The translations under genes and the position numbers were made by a program. The notes beneath the pieces were generated by a model. The model saw nothing but the letters and a program-made list of their open reading frames with translations. It did not search any database and was not told the origin of the DNA. Positions 43,975 through 52,212 of a DNA stretch of 64,000 nt are shown piece by piece. Origin of the DNA: an uncultured Clostridia bacterium (GTDB taxonomy: Bacteria; Bacillota; Clostridia; UBA1381); the NCBI GenBank assembly GCA_934444735.1, contig CAKSDE010000016.1, positions 1 through 64,000 on the forward strand, read 5' to 3'. Numbering within the stretch: the stretch's first letter is position 1; each line of letters opens with the position of its first letter.

Positions 43975-45245
43975 TAAGAATTTTAAAATATAACGAAATC
44001 GAAAACAGTGAGATTTTCGCACGCGTGACTCCCGAATTTAACGTATCAGAAATCGTTTCGGATATTATCGCAGACGTGCGTCAAAACGGTGATGCGGCAC
44101 TTTTTAAATACTGCGAAAAATTCGACAAAGCAAAGCTTTCCTCCCTTTTGGTTTCAAAAGAGGAAATTGACGAAGCTTTAAACTCGGTTGACCCCGAATT
44201 TTTGGAAATCCTAAAAAAAGCGGCGGAAAATATAAGAAAATTTCACGAAAAACAGGTTCGCAGCAGCTTTATAATAAATGATACCGAGGGCGTTGTAATC
44301 GGGCAGAAAATTATCCCGGTAGATAGAGCAGGTTTATATGTCCCCGGCGGCACAGCGGCATATCCGTCCACCGTTTTAATGGACGCTATCCCCGCAAAAA
44401 TCGCCGGCTGCCGCGAGGTCGTAATCACAACGCCGCCGAGCGCAAACGGTAAGATAAATCCCGTAATATTAGCCGCGGCATCTGTTGCCGGAGTGGATAA
44501 AATATTTAAAGTCGGCGGCGCACAGGCGATTGCCGCATTAGCTTACGGAACAGAGAGCATTGCGCAGGTAGATAAGATAGTAGGTCCCGGAAACGCGTTT
44601 GTTGCCGAGGCAAAAAAACAGGTTTTCGGCAGAGTATCGATCGACATGATAGCCGGTCCGAGCGAAATACTTATTGTTGCCGACGGCACCTGCAATCCGC
44701 GCTATGTTGCGGCGGATCTGCTCTCACAGGCAGAACACGACAAGCTCGCAAGCGCTGTTTTGGTAACCGATTCCGACAAGCTCGCAGAAGATGTGCAAAA
44801 AGAGCTTGAGCGCCAAATTCCGCTTTTGGAGCGTGAGGAAATCGCACGCGCATCAATCGACAGTAACGGCAAAATAATCGTATGCGAAAGCTTAAAAATC
44901 GCAATTGAAATCGCAAACGAGATTGCGCCGGAGCATTTGGAGCTGTGCGTCGACAATCCTTTCGATTATCTCGACTCGATACGCCATGCAGGATCAATCT
45001 TTATGGGCAAAAACTGCCCCGAGGCGCTCGGCGATTATTTTGCGGGACCTAACCACACTCTTCCCACAAGCGGCACGGCAAAGTTCTCTTCTCCGCTTTC
45101 GGTAGATGATTTTATTAAAAAAACACAGTACACATATTACACCAAAGACGCTCTGGCAAAGGTTGCAAAGGACGTTGAATATTTTGCAAAAAAAGAGGGA
45201 CTCACAGCACACGCAAAGAGCGCAGTAATAAGAATAGAGGATTAA
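43971..45245 (+). CDS. hisD: Histidinol dehydrogenase
   Basis: The zinc enzyme oxidises histidinol to histidine in two NAD-linked steps. The 424-residue protein shows GLYVPGGTAAYPST, VGGAQAIAALAYGTESI, DMIAGPSEILIVAD and NHTLPTSGTAKF, all family hallmarks. The ATG overlaps the hisG stop as ATGA. Confidence 0.96.
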   Translation: MIRILKYNEIENSEIFARVTPEFNVSEIVSDIIADVRQNGDAALFKYCEKFDKAKLSSLLVSKEEIDEALNSVDPEFLEILKKAAENIRKFHEKQVRSSFIINDTEGVVIGQKIIPVDRAGLYVPGGTAAYPSTVLMDAIPAKIAGCREVVITTPPSANGKINPVILAAASVAGVDKIFKVGGAQAIAALAYGTESIAQVDKIVGPGNAFVAEAKKQVFGRVSIDMIAGPSEILIVADGTCNPRYVAADLLSQAEHDKLASAVLVTDSDKLAEDVQKELERQIPLLEREEIARASIDSNGKIIVCESLKIAIEIANEIAPEHLELCVDNPFDYLDSIRHAGSIFMGKNCPEALGDYFAGPNHTLPTSGTAKFSSPLSVDDFIKKTQYTYYTKDALAKVAKDVEYFAKKEGLTAHAKSAVIRIED

Positions 45246-45247
45246 AA

Positions 45248-46303
45248 ATGAGTAAATTTTTCAAAAGATCGGACCTTGTGCCGTATACTCCGGGTGAACA
45301 GCCCAAAGATATGCAGTATATAAAGCTTAATACAAACGAATCACCCTTTCTGCCATCACCAAAGGCTATAGAATATGCCGGTAAGGCGGCAGAAACACTT
45401 AATCTCTACCCCGATCCGCAATGCTCGGAGTTAAACTCTGCCTTAGCAGAAAAGCTCGAAGTAGCGAGTGACGAAATCTTACTTACCAACGGCTCCGATG
45501 AGATATTAAACTTCGCTTTTATGGCATTTTGCGAAAAGGGCAAAAAAGCATATTTTCCGAATATAACCTACGGCTTTTACTCGGTTTTTGCCGATTTAAA
45601 CGGCATTGAATATGAAGAAATTCCGTTAAATGAAGATTTTACGATAGATATTGAAAAATACTTCGGCAAAAACGGTACAATATTTATCGCAAACCCAAAT
45701 GCGCCGACAGGGATTGCGCTTTCCTTATCGGAAATTGAGCAGATACTTCAAAACAACCCTGAAAATGTTGTCGTAATAGATGAGGCGTATGTGGATTTCG
45801 GAACCGAAAGCGCCGTATCTCTAATACCGAAATACGATAATCTTTTGGTTACGCAGACATTCTCAAAATCACGCTCGATGGCGGGGGCGCGGCTCGGATT
45901 CGGCATTGCGCAAAAATCACTCATTGCCGATTTAAACACTATAAAGTATTCGACCAATCCATATAACATCAACCGTATGACTATGGCGGCAGGTTTGGGG
46001 ACAGTAAAAGACGATGAGCATAATTTAAAAAACTGCCGTACGATTGTAGAAAACCGTGAGTATTTATGTAAGAATCTAAAAAAGCTGGGCTTTGTTTTCA
46101 CCGACTCGGCAGCAAATTTCGTTTTTGCAATGCACCCCGAAAAGGACGGCAAGGAAATCTATCTTGAGCTGAAAAAAGCAGGGATTTTGGTCAGACACTT
46201 TGACAAAACCGAAATTACACAGTATAATAGAATTACAATAGGTACAAAAGAGCAGACTGACGCGCTGATATGTGCGCTAAAGACAATATTGGAGGGAAAA
46301 TAA
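45248..46303 (+). CDS. hisC: Histidinol-phosphate aminotransferase
   Basis: The PLP enzyme converts imidazole acetol phosphate to histidinol phosphate. The 351-residue fold-type I protein has LNTNESPFLPSP, NPNAPTG, VIDEAYVDFG and the PLP lysine in FSKSRSMAGARLGF. It begins two bases after hisD. Confidence 0.95.
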   Translation: MSKFFKRSDLVPYTPGEQPKDMQYIKLNTNESPFLPSPKAIEYAGKAAETLNLYPDPQCSELNSALAEKLEVASDEILLTNGSDEILNFAFMAFCEKGKKAYFPNITYGFYSVFADLNGIEYEEIPLNEDFTIDIEKYFGKNGTIFIANPNAPTGIALSLSEIEQILQNNPENVVVIDEAYVDFGTESAVSLIPKYDNLLVTQTFSKSRSMAGARLGFGIAQKSLIADLNTIKYSTNPYNINRMTMAAGLGTVKDDEHNLKNCRTIVENREYLCKNLKKLGFVFTDSAANFVFAMHPEKDGKEIYLELKKAGILVRHFDKTEITQYNRITIGTKEQTDALICALKTILEGK

Positions 46304-46891
46304 ATGAGAAGTGCGACAATTGAACGAAAAACCGCCGAAACCGATATAACTCTCGCCCTTTCTTTGGACGGGACAGGCAAAAGTGAAATTGACACAGGCT
46401 GCGGCTTTTTAAATCATATGCTTACACTGTTTGCCAAACATTCGCGTTTTGACTTAAAGGTAAAATGCATAGGCGATACCGACGTGGATGATCATCACAC
46501 CGTTGAAGATATAGGTATCACTCTCGGCAAGGCATTTTTAGAGGCACTCGGGGATAAAAAAGGCATAACGCGCTATGCCGATACTATCCTCCCCATGGAC
46601 GAATCGCTTATCCTTTCGGCTGTCGATATTTCGGGAAGATCTCATATCGAGTATTCTCTTGACGGATTATCCGAGAAGGTCGGCACGTTCGACACAGAAC
46701 TCTGCGAGGAATTTTGGATTGCATTTTCCATGAACTCCAACATTACTCTGCACATAAAAAAGCTTTCGGGAACAAACACGCACCACATAATAGAGGGTAC
46801 ATTCAAATCGGTTGCCCAAACTTTAAAAAAAGCTGTCAGAATAGATCCCGATTTTTCTGATGAAATACCTTCCACAAAGGGGGTTTTATAA
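46304..46891 (+). CDS. hisB: Imidazoleglycerol-phosphate dehydratase
   Basis: The manganese enzyme dehydrates imidazoleglycerol phosphate. The 195-residue monofunctional protein has CGFLNHMLTLFAKHS, DVDDHHTVEDIGI and GTNTHHIIEGTFK, carrying the metal-binding His and Glu residues. It starts right after the hisC stop. Confidence 0.96.
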   Translation: MRSATIERKTAETDITLALSLDGTGKSEIDTGCGFLNHMLTLFAKHSRFDLKVKCIGDTDVDDHHTVEDIGITLGKAFLEALGDKKGITRYADTILPMDESLILSAVDISGRSHIEYSLDGLSEKVGTFDTELCEEFWIAFSMNSNITLHIKKLSGTNTHHIIEGTFKSVAQTLKKAVRIDPDFSDEIPSTKGVL

Positions 46892-47506
46892 TTGATTGCG
46901 ATTATAGACTACGGAGTCGGGAACCTGTTTTCCTTAAAAAGCTCGCTTGACTCAATCGGTGCAGACGCATTTATAACAAATGATTTTTCCAAAATAGAAA
47001 ATGCCGACAAAATAATACTTCCCGGAGTGGGTGCATTCGGCGACGCATCAAAAAAGCTTTTTGAAAGCGGACTTTGCGAGCTTTTAATATCCGAGGCAAA
47101 AAAGAACAAGCCGATTCTCGGGATATGCTTGGGTATGCAGCTTCTTTTGGAAAAAGGCTACGAATACGGCGAACACAAGGGTTTGGGGCTTATCCCCGGT
47201 GAAATCCGCCCGATTTCCGATGTGATACCGCAAAATTTAAAAATACCGCACATCGGCTGGAATTCGCTTAAATTTAAAAAGCCGTCTAAGCTTTTTAAAT
47301 ACATAAATGACGGCGACTTTGTCTACTTCGTGCATTCATACCACGGTACAAACTGCGAAGAAAACACCATCGCCACGTCCGAATACGGAGCCGAGCTTAC
47401 CGCCGCTGTTGAAAACGGCAATGTTTACGGCTGTCAGTTCCACCCCGAAAAAAGCGGCAAGGTCGGACTTCAGATACTTCGCGCATTCTGCGAAACGGAG
47501 GGATAA
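46892..47506 (+). CDS. hisH: Imidazole glycerol phosphate synthase glutaminase subunit
   Basis: HisH releases ammonia from glutamine for HisF. The 204-residue class I amidotransferase starts at TTG (46892) and has the nucleophile Cys in GICLGMQLL and the His-Glu pair in CQFHPEKSGKVG. It follows hisB directly. Confidence 0.95.
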   Translation: MIAIIDYGVGNLFSLKSSLDSIGADAFITNDFSKIENADKIILPGVGAFGDASKKLFESGLCELLISEAKKNKPILGICLGMQLLLEKGYEYGEHKGLGLIPGEIRPISDVIPQNLKIPHIGWNSLKFKKPSKLFKYINDGDFVYFVHSYHGTNCEENTIATSEYGAELTAAVENGNVYGCQFHPEKSGKVGLQILRAFCETEG

Positions 47507-47509
47507 AAG

Positions 47510-48223
47510 ATGAACATTTTTCCTGCAATAGATTTATACGAAAAAAAGGCAGTCCGCCTTTTTAAGGGCGACTATTCAAACATGACGGTATACAGCGACA
47601 ACCCTTTGGAAATTGCAAAAGATTTTGAAAACTCGGGCGCCGAGTTTATACATATAGTCGATCTTGAAGGCGCAAAAAGCGGAAAAACACCGAATATCGA
47701 TGTAGTTGAAAATATTGTCAAAAACACATCGCTTGCAGCTGAAGTCGGCGGTGGAATCCGCTCGCTTGAAGTCGTTGAAAAATATATAAAAGCAGGTGTA
47801 AACCGTGTAATACTCGGCACCGCCGCCGTATGTGACGAGGCATTTTTAAAGAGCGCTTTGGATAAATACGGCGAAAAAATCGCAGTCGGGATCGATATAA
47901 AGGACAATTATGTTGCAATAAAGGGCTGGATTGAAAAGTCACAATATACCGCACTCGATTTTTTCCGAAAAGTACAAAATCTCGGTGTAAAAACGGTAAT
48001 ATGCACCGATATTTCAAAAGACGGTGCAATGAAAGGCACAAATGCCGAGCTTTACCGCGATTTGTGCAGCCGATTCGATATGCATATTATCGCCTCGGGC
48101 GGAGTATCCTCCATAGACGATATAAAAAAGCTCAAAACTCTTAATATGTACGGTGTGATAATCGGCAAGGCATATTACACAAAAGCAATTGATTTAAAAG
48201 AAGCAATCGAGGTGTCACGATGA
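47510..48223 (+). CDS. hisA: ProFAR isomerase
   Basis: The enzyme isomerises ProFAR to PRFAR. The 237-residue TIM barrel has FPAIDLYEKKAVRLFKGDY at the start and ASGGVSSIDDIKKL at the phosphate site. It overlaps hisF by four bases. Confidence 0.95.
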   Translation: MNIFPAIDLYEKKAVRLFKGDYSNMTVYSDNPLEIAKDFENSGAEFIHIVDLEGAKSGKTPNIDVVENIVKNTSLAAEVGGGIRSLEVVEKYIKAGVNRVILGTAAVCDEAFLKSALDKYGEKIAVGIDIKDNYVAIKGWIEKSQYTALDFFRKVQNLGVKTVICTDISKDGAMKGTNAELYRDLCSRFDMHIIASGGVSSIDDIKKLKTLNMYGVIIGKAYYTKAIDLKEAIEVSR

Positions 48224-48978
48224 TTACAAAAAGAATAATACCATGCCTTGACGTAAAAAACGCAAGGGTTGTAAAGGGTGTAAATTTTTCGGGGCTTTCC
48301 GACGTATCCTCCCCTGTGGAGCTTGCAAAGTATTACAGTGATAACGGTGCGGACGAACTTGTATTTTACGACATCACCGCCTCTAACGAAGATCGTGCGC
48401 TTTTTACCGATATATTAACACAAGTAGCAAAAACAATCTTCATTCCGCTTACGGTCGGCGGCGGCATAAACACAGTATCCGACTTTGACCGCGTTTTAAA
48501 ATGCGGTGCGGACAAGGTGAGCGTAAATTCCGGGGCGATAAAAAATCCGCAGCTTATATATGAGGCTGCAAAGCTCTATGGGAATCAGTGCGTTGTTATA
48601 TCGGCAGATGTCAAGCGTGTTGACGGAGAATTTCAAGTATTTGCAAAAGGCGGCAGAGAAAACACCGGTATGGAGGCGATTGAATGGATAAAAAAATGCG
48701 TCGGTCTTGGTGCCGGAGAGGTTGTATTAAACTCAATCGATACCGACGGCGTTAAAGGCGGATTTGATTTGGAAATGCTTGACGCCGTAACGAAAGCCGT
48801 AAATGTTCCTGTAATCGCCTCGGGCGGTGCAGGCTCTATCGATGATTTTGTAAAGCTCTTTAAGACTCTTCCCAAGGTTGATGCCGGGCTTGCCGCATCA
48901 ATATTCCACTTCGGCGAGGTTTCTATCCCCGATTTAAAAAAGGAACTCAAAGCTAATAACATACCTGTCAGAATATAA
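48220..48978 (+). CDS. hisF: Imidazole glycerol phosphate synthase cyclase subunit
   Basis: HisF makes imidazoleglycerol phosphate and AICAR from PRFAR and ammonia. The 252-residue TIM barrel has IIPCLDVKNARVVKGVNF with the catalytic Asp and VNSIDTDGVKGGFD-like NSIDTDGVKGGFDLEML. It overlaps hisA by four bases. Confidence 0.96.
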   Translation: MITKRIIPCLDVKNARVVKGVNFSGLSDVSSPVELAKYYSDNGADELVFYDITASNEDRALFTDILTQVAKTIFIPLTVGGGINTVSDFDRVLKCGADKVSVNSGAIKNPQLIYEAAKLYGNQCVVISADVKRVDGEFQVFAKGGRENTGMEAIEWIKKCVGLGAGEVVLNSIDTDGVKGGFDLEMLDAVTKAVNVPVIASGGAGSIDDFVKLFKTLPKVDAGLAASIFHFGEVSIPDLKKELKANNIPVRI

Positions 48979-48997
48979 AAAGAAAAGAGGAAAAACA

Positions 48998-49648
48998 ATG
49001 ATAAATATTGATGAACTCAAATTTGACGATAAAGGTCTTATCCCTGCTATTGTTGTGGATTCCGAGTCAAAAAAAGTGCTGACTCTTGCCTATATGAACA
49101 GAGAAAGCCTGAAAATCTCAATGGAAAAAGAATTGACCTGTTTTTGGAGCCGCTCGCGCAACGAGCTTTGGTTAAAAGGCGAAACAAGCGGCAACTACCA
49201 GCACATCGTTTCAATAACAGCCGACTGCGACAAAGACGCGCTTATTGTAAGCGTTGAAAAAGACGGTCCCGCGTGCCATTTGGGTACGGATTCCTGCTTT
49301 AACAACACTCTCTGGCAAAGCGAAACAAGACAGGACTTTTCTCTTGAGTCACTGATGGAGCTTATATCGGGCAGAAAAACCGAAAAAAAGGAAGGCTCAT
49401 ATACGACCTATCTTTTTGAAAAGGGAATCGATAAAATATTAAAAAAGGTCGGCGAGGAAAGCACCGAGGTAATAATTGCCGCAAAGGCAGACGACAAAAA
49501 GGAAACAATATACGAAATTTCCGACCTTGCCTACCATGTTATGGTACTTATGATCGAAATGGGAATATCTTTGGAGGACATTCACAAAGAGCTTGCCTCA
49601 CGTCACGTAATCGATAAAAAAATCAAGCAGGAGAAGATGACAAAATGA
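48998..49648 (+). CDS. hisIE: Phosphoribosyl-AMP cyclohydrolase / phosphoribosyl-ATP pyrophosphatase
   Basis: This fusion carries out steps two and three. Residues 1-125 are HisI (AYMNRESLKIS, FWSRSRNELWLKGETSGN, metal Cys and Asp in TADCDKDALI) and residues 130-216 are HisE (ILKKVGEESTEVIIAAK). The 216-residue length fits the fused form. It overlaps hisK by four bases. Confidence 0.95.
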   Translation: MINIDELKFDDKGLIPAIVVDSESKKVLTLAYMNRESLKISMEKELTCFWSRSRNELWLKGETSGNYQHIVSITADCDKDALIVSVEKDGPACHLGTDSCFNNTLWQSETRQDFSLESLMELISGRKTEKKEGSYTTYLFEKGIDKILKKVGEESTEVIIAAKADDKKETIYEISDLAYHVMVLMIEMGISLEDIHKELASRHVIDKKIKQEKMTK

Positions 49649-50424
49649 TCGCGGATCTGCACGTTCACACAACCTTTTGCGACGGCGCAAACACTCCCGA
49701 GGAGATGGTTTTGGCAGCAATCGAAAAAAATCTCGGCTGTATCGGCTTTTCGGCGCACTCATATGTGGATTTTGATTCCGACTATTGCCTGACTCCCTCC
49801 GCCGCACCTCAATACCGCGATGAAATTTACCGCCTAAAAGAAAAATACAAAGATAAAATCAAAATCCTTTTCGGACTCGAACAGGATTTTGTTTCCGCGC
49901 CGCCCGAATTTTCCTGCGATTACACTATAGGCTCGGTACATTATGTAGAGTGCGGCGGCAGGTATCTTCCGATTGATATTGACCTTGAAACCACAAAAAA
50001 TATCGCCGACAAATATTTCGGCGGAGATTTTTACGCCCTGTGCGAGAAATACTATTCTTACGTCGGCGATATTATCGAGAAAACAAATGCCGATATTATC
50101 GGGCATTTTGACTTAATAAAAAAATACAATCTAAAGAATTGCTTATTTGATGAAAACAACGAGCGCTATATCCGCGCATACCGTGCGGCAATAGATAAGC
50201 TCATCACTTACGACCGTCCGTTTGAGATAAATACAAGCGCAATTTCAAAGGGACTCTCCGAGCCGTACCCCTCATGCGATATTTTAAAATATCTCAAAAA
50301 AAAAGGAGCGAAAGTCATTCTCTCAAGCGACAGCCACACTGCTGCGTCCCTTGCCTTTGAGTTCGGCAAATGGGAGAAATATTGCCGAGATCTGGGGCTT
50401 GATATTTTCCGGCCTGATTTTTAA
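49645..50424 (+). CDS. hisK: Histidinol-phosphatase, PHP family
   Basis: The enzyme removes the phosphate from histidinol phosphate. The 259-residue PHP protein has metal ligands in DLHVHTTFCDGANTPEEM, GLEQDF, IGSVHYV, IGHFDLIKKYN and SSDSHTAASLAFEFGK. It is last in the operon, so hisZGDCBHAF-IE-K together complete every dedicated step to histidine. Confidence 0.93.
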   Translation: MIADLHVHTTFCDGANTPEEMVLAAIEKNLGCIGFSAHSYVDFDSDYCLTPSAAPQYRDEIYRLKEKYKDKIKILFGLEQDFVSAPPEFSCDYTIGSVHYVECGGRYLPIDIDLETTKNIADKYFGGDFYALCEKYYSYVGDIIEKTNADIIGHFDLIKKYNLKNCLFDENNERYIRAYRAAIDKLITYDRPFEINTSAISKGLSEPYPSCDILKYLKKKGAKVILSSDSHTAASLAFEFGKWEKYCRDLGLDIFRPDF

Positions 50425-50426
50425 TA

Positions 50427-50454
50427 TTGAAATTTTTTTATTTTATGTTATAAT
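50427..50454 (+). promoter_or_regulatory. Promoter P1 after the his operon
   Basis: TTGAAA (50427-50432) and TATAAT (50449-50454) are 16 bases apart, just after the hisK stop codon. No terminator for the his operon is seen before it. Confidence 0.6.
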
Positions 50455-50460
50455 AATATA

Positions 50461-50595
50461 GGTAATTGTAAAACTAACGTTTTCCAATTAAAATTCTTAG
50501 GTAGAAATAAAAAGTTCCGGCTGATTTTAATTTTACGACAGGTTGAAACTTTTTATTTCAGCCAAAAATGACGCACATGTCGTCATTTTTGATTA
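50461..50595 (+). ncRNA. Candidate small RNA or attenuated leader from P1
   Basis: After P1 come an imperfect palindrome TAATTGTAAAAC / GTTTTCCAATTA (50463-50474 with 50479-50490), a perfect 13-bp stem GAAATAAAAAGTT / AACTTTTTATTTC (50504-50516 with 50547-50559) and a terminator-like stem AAAAATGACG / CGTCATTTTT (50564-50573 with 50581-50590). Together these make a transcript of about 130 bases, either an independent small RNA or an attenuated leader of the kinase gene. No riboswitch class is recognised. Confidence 0.5.
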
Positions 50596-50601
50596 TAAAT
50601 C

Positions 50602-50680
50602 AGGGGTTGGCACCCCCGATACCTCCCATAAGAATTGTAAGTAATTGTAAAATTAACATTTTACAATTACTTATTATAAT
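50602..50680 (+). promoter_or_regulatory. Promoter P2 and perfect palindrome upstream of the orphan kinase
   Basis: GGGG and CCCC flank TTGGCA at 50603-50615. A perfect 13-bp palindrome GTAATTGTAAAAT / ATTTTACAATTAC (50641-50653 with 50658-50670) overlaps TTAACA (50653-50658), which is 16 bases from TATAAT (50675-50680). The palindrome would act as an operator over the -35 box. P2 leaves about 95 bases before the kinase start. A weak open frame (50568-50777) crosses this region but is not called. Confidence 0.55.
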
Positions 50681-50783
50681 AATAGGTAAAGAGCAATTTG
50701 TAAGCTTTTTTCTGTTCTTCGCACTTTTGCGGTTTTTGGGAGTATTAACCCCCGATTTACAAACAAAAACGAGGTGAACTCCA

Positions 50784-52067
50784 ATGACGAATTTTCTTGA
50801 TATACCCGAGCTTATAAATTACGGACTCGTTACAATTTACGGGTTTGGTCTGAGCATTGCCTTTTCGGGCGGATATAAAAACGAACGGCAAAAGCATCTG
50901 TCGGTATTTATGCTTGCTGCCCTGCTGCTTCTGCAAGCACCTTTCCGTTTTATCATGGGCACGGATTTCACCAAGCAGATATACCCCGTCTTAGTACATC
51001 TGCCACTGGCTTTGATTCTGATATTCATTCTCAAAAAAAGCGTCGGCATCTCAATTGTGAGCGTATGCACGGCATATTCGTGCTGTCAGTTTCCGCGATG
51101 GATATCCGTTGCGGTGCTTGCCGTAACATCATCTAAGCTTATAAGCGACATTTCATACACGCTCGTCATTATCCCTATTTTCATTTTGCTGTATCGGTTT
51201 TTCGCAAAATACGCATATGCCGCCATGACCTATTCAAGACGGGCGCTGATCCTTTTCGGGATTCTCCCGATAGCATACTACATATTCGATTACACCACCA
51301 CAATATACACGCACACTCTCTATTCGGGGATCTATGCCATAAGCGAGGCGCTCCCTACCGTATGTATGCTTTTCTACGTTGGATTTATTTCTCTCTATCA
51401 TGCGGAGGTGCAAAAAAGAGCAGGCGCCGAATATGAAAAGTCCGCACTTGCTTTGGAGCTTAAGCAGGCAGAAACAGAAATTACCGCAATGAAAATGATT
51501 CAGGAGCAAAATGCAGTATTTCGCCATGATCTGCGCCACCATATCAATCTGCTCTCAACTTATCTCGAAAATAACGACATTGAATCGGCTAAGGCCTATA
51601 TCCGACAGGCTCGTGCCGATGCAGATAAAATTACACCGACGGTATACTCCGACAATAATATAATAAACTTCACGCTTTCATATTTCGCCTTAAAAGCCGA
51701 GAAGAAAGATGTTCAATTTCACTGCAAGGCAAATGTTCCCGAAAATATAAACATTCCCGATACCGACCTAAGCGCCATTTTATCCAACGCGCTCGAAAAT
51801 GCGGTAAAAGCTGCCGCAGAAGTAAAAAATGCCACAATGCGCGAGGTATCCGTTTTGGTGTCATTTAAGAAAAATAAGCTTTTAATCTCGATTGCAAACT
51901 CCTACAGCGGCAAAATAGAATCCGACGGAGAATTACCGTCCAACAATGCCGCAGGACACGGTTTCGGAGTAAAGAGCATAAAAGCGATAGCCGAGCGGCA
52001 TAACGGATTATGCTCCTTTGAGTGGGATAATAAAATATTTAAAACACGCATTGTGATGAGTATATAA
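50784..52067 (+). CDS. GHKL sensor histidine kinase, AgrC-like, without adjacent response regulator
   Basis: The 427-residue protein has about six membrane segments up to residue 205, a coiled linker, the phospho-acceptor His248 in FRHDLRHHINLLSTYLE and a GHKL ATPase with the N-box LSNALENAVKAA and G-box GHGFGVKSIKAIAERHNG. AgrC/ComD-type kinases sense peptides or other signals and phosphorylate a LytTR-type regulator, but neither such a regulator nor an AgrD or AgrB gene is nearby. The ATG follows GAGGTG. The upstream leader is unusually structured. Confidence 0.87.
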   Translation: MTNFLDIPELINYGLVTIYGFGLSIAFSGGYKNERQKHLSVFMLAALLLLQAPFRFIMGTDFTKQIYPVLVHLPLALILIFILKKSVGISIVSVCTAYSCCQFPRWISVAVLAVTSSKLISDISYTLVIIPIFILLYRFFAKYAYAAMTYSRRALILFGILPIAYYIFDYTTTIYTHTLYSGIYAISEALPTVCMLFYVGFISLYHAEVQKRAGAEYEKSALALELKQAETEITAMKMIQEQNAVFRHDLRHHINLLSTYLENNDIESAKAYIRQARADADKITPTVYSDNNIINFTLSYFALKAEKKDVQFHCKANVPENINIPDTDLSAILSNALENAVKAAAEVKNATMREVSVLVSFKKNKLLISIANSYSGKIESDGELPSNNAAGHGFGVKSIKAIAERHNGLCSFEWDNKIFKTRIVMSI

Positions 52068-52072
52068 AATAT

Positions 52073-52196
52073 GGGGATGTTAAAAAACTCCGGAACGCAA
52101 GAGAAGACGCAAAGCAGGCACATTACAAAGCTTTTTTCCTATTCCCTTAAAAAAAGCAAAGGCTGTAAAAAAAATCAATTGATTTTTTTTACAGCC
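52073..52196 (-). repeat. Structured repeat element, copy D (internally deleted, opposite orientation)
   Basis: Read on the minus strand it starts with a 36-base palindrome (52196-52161, GGCTGTAAAAAAAATC), then TTTGCTTTTTTTAAGGGAATAGG-type sequence with GGAAAAAAGCTTTG, and ends CTTGCGTTCCGGAG and TTTTTTAACATCCCC. About 80 internal bases present in copy A are missing. It lies between the convergent kinase and GGDEF genes and its palindrome can terminate both. Confidence 0.78.
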
Positions 52197-52212
52197 ATAT
52201 ATTTTTTCCGAC

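Noticed and set aside
50568..50777. Open frame of 69 codons (MTHMSS...) before the kinase
   Set aside because: Its start lies within a terminator-like stem without a ribosome site and the frame covers palindromes and promoters. It is noted in the P2 entry as a possibility only.
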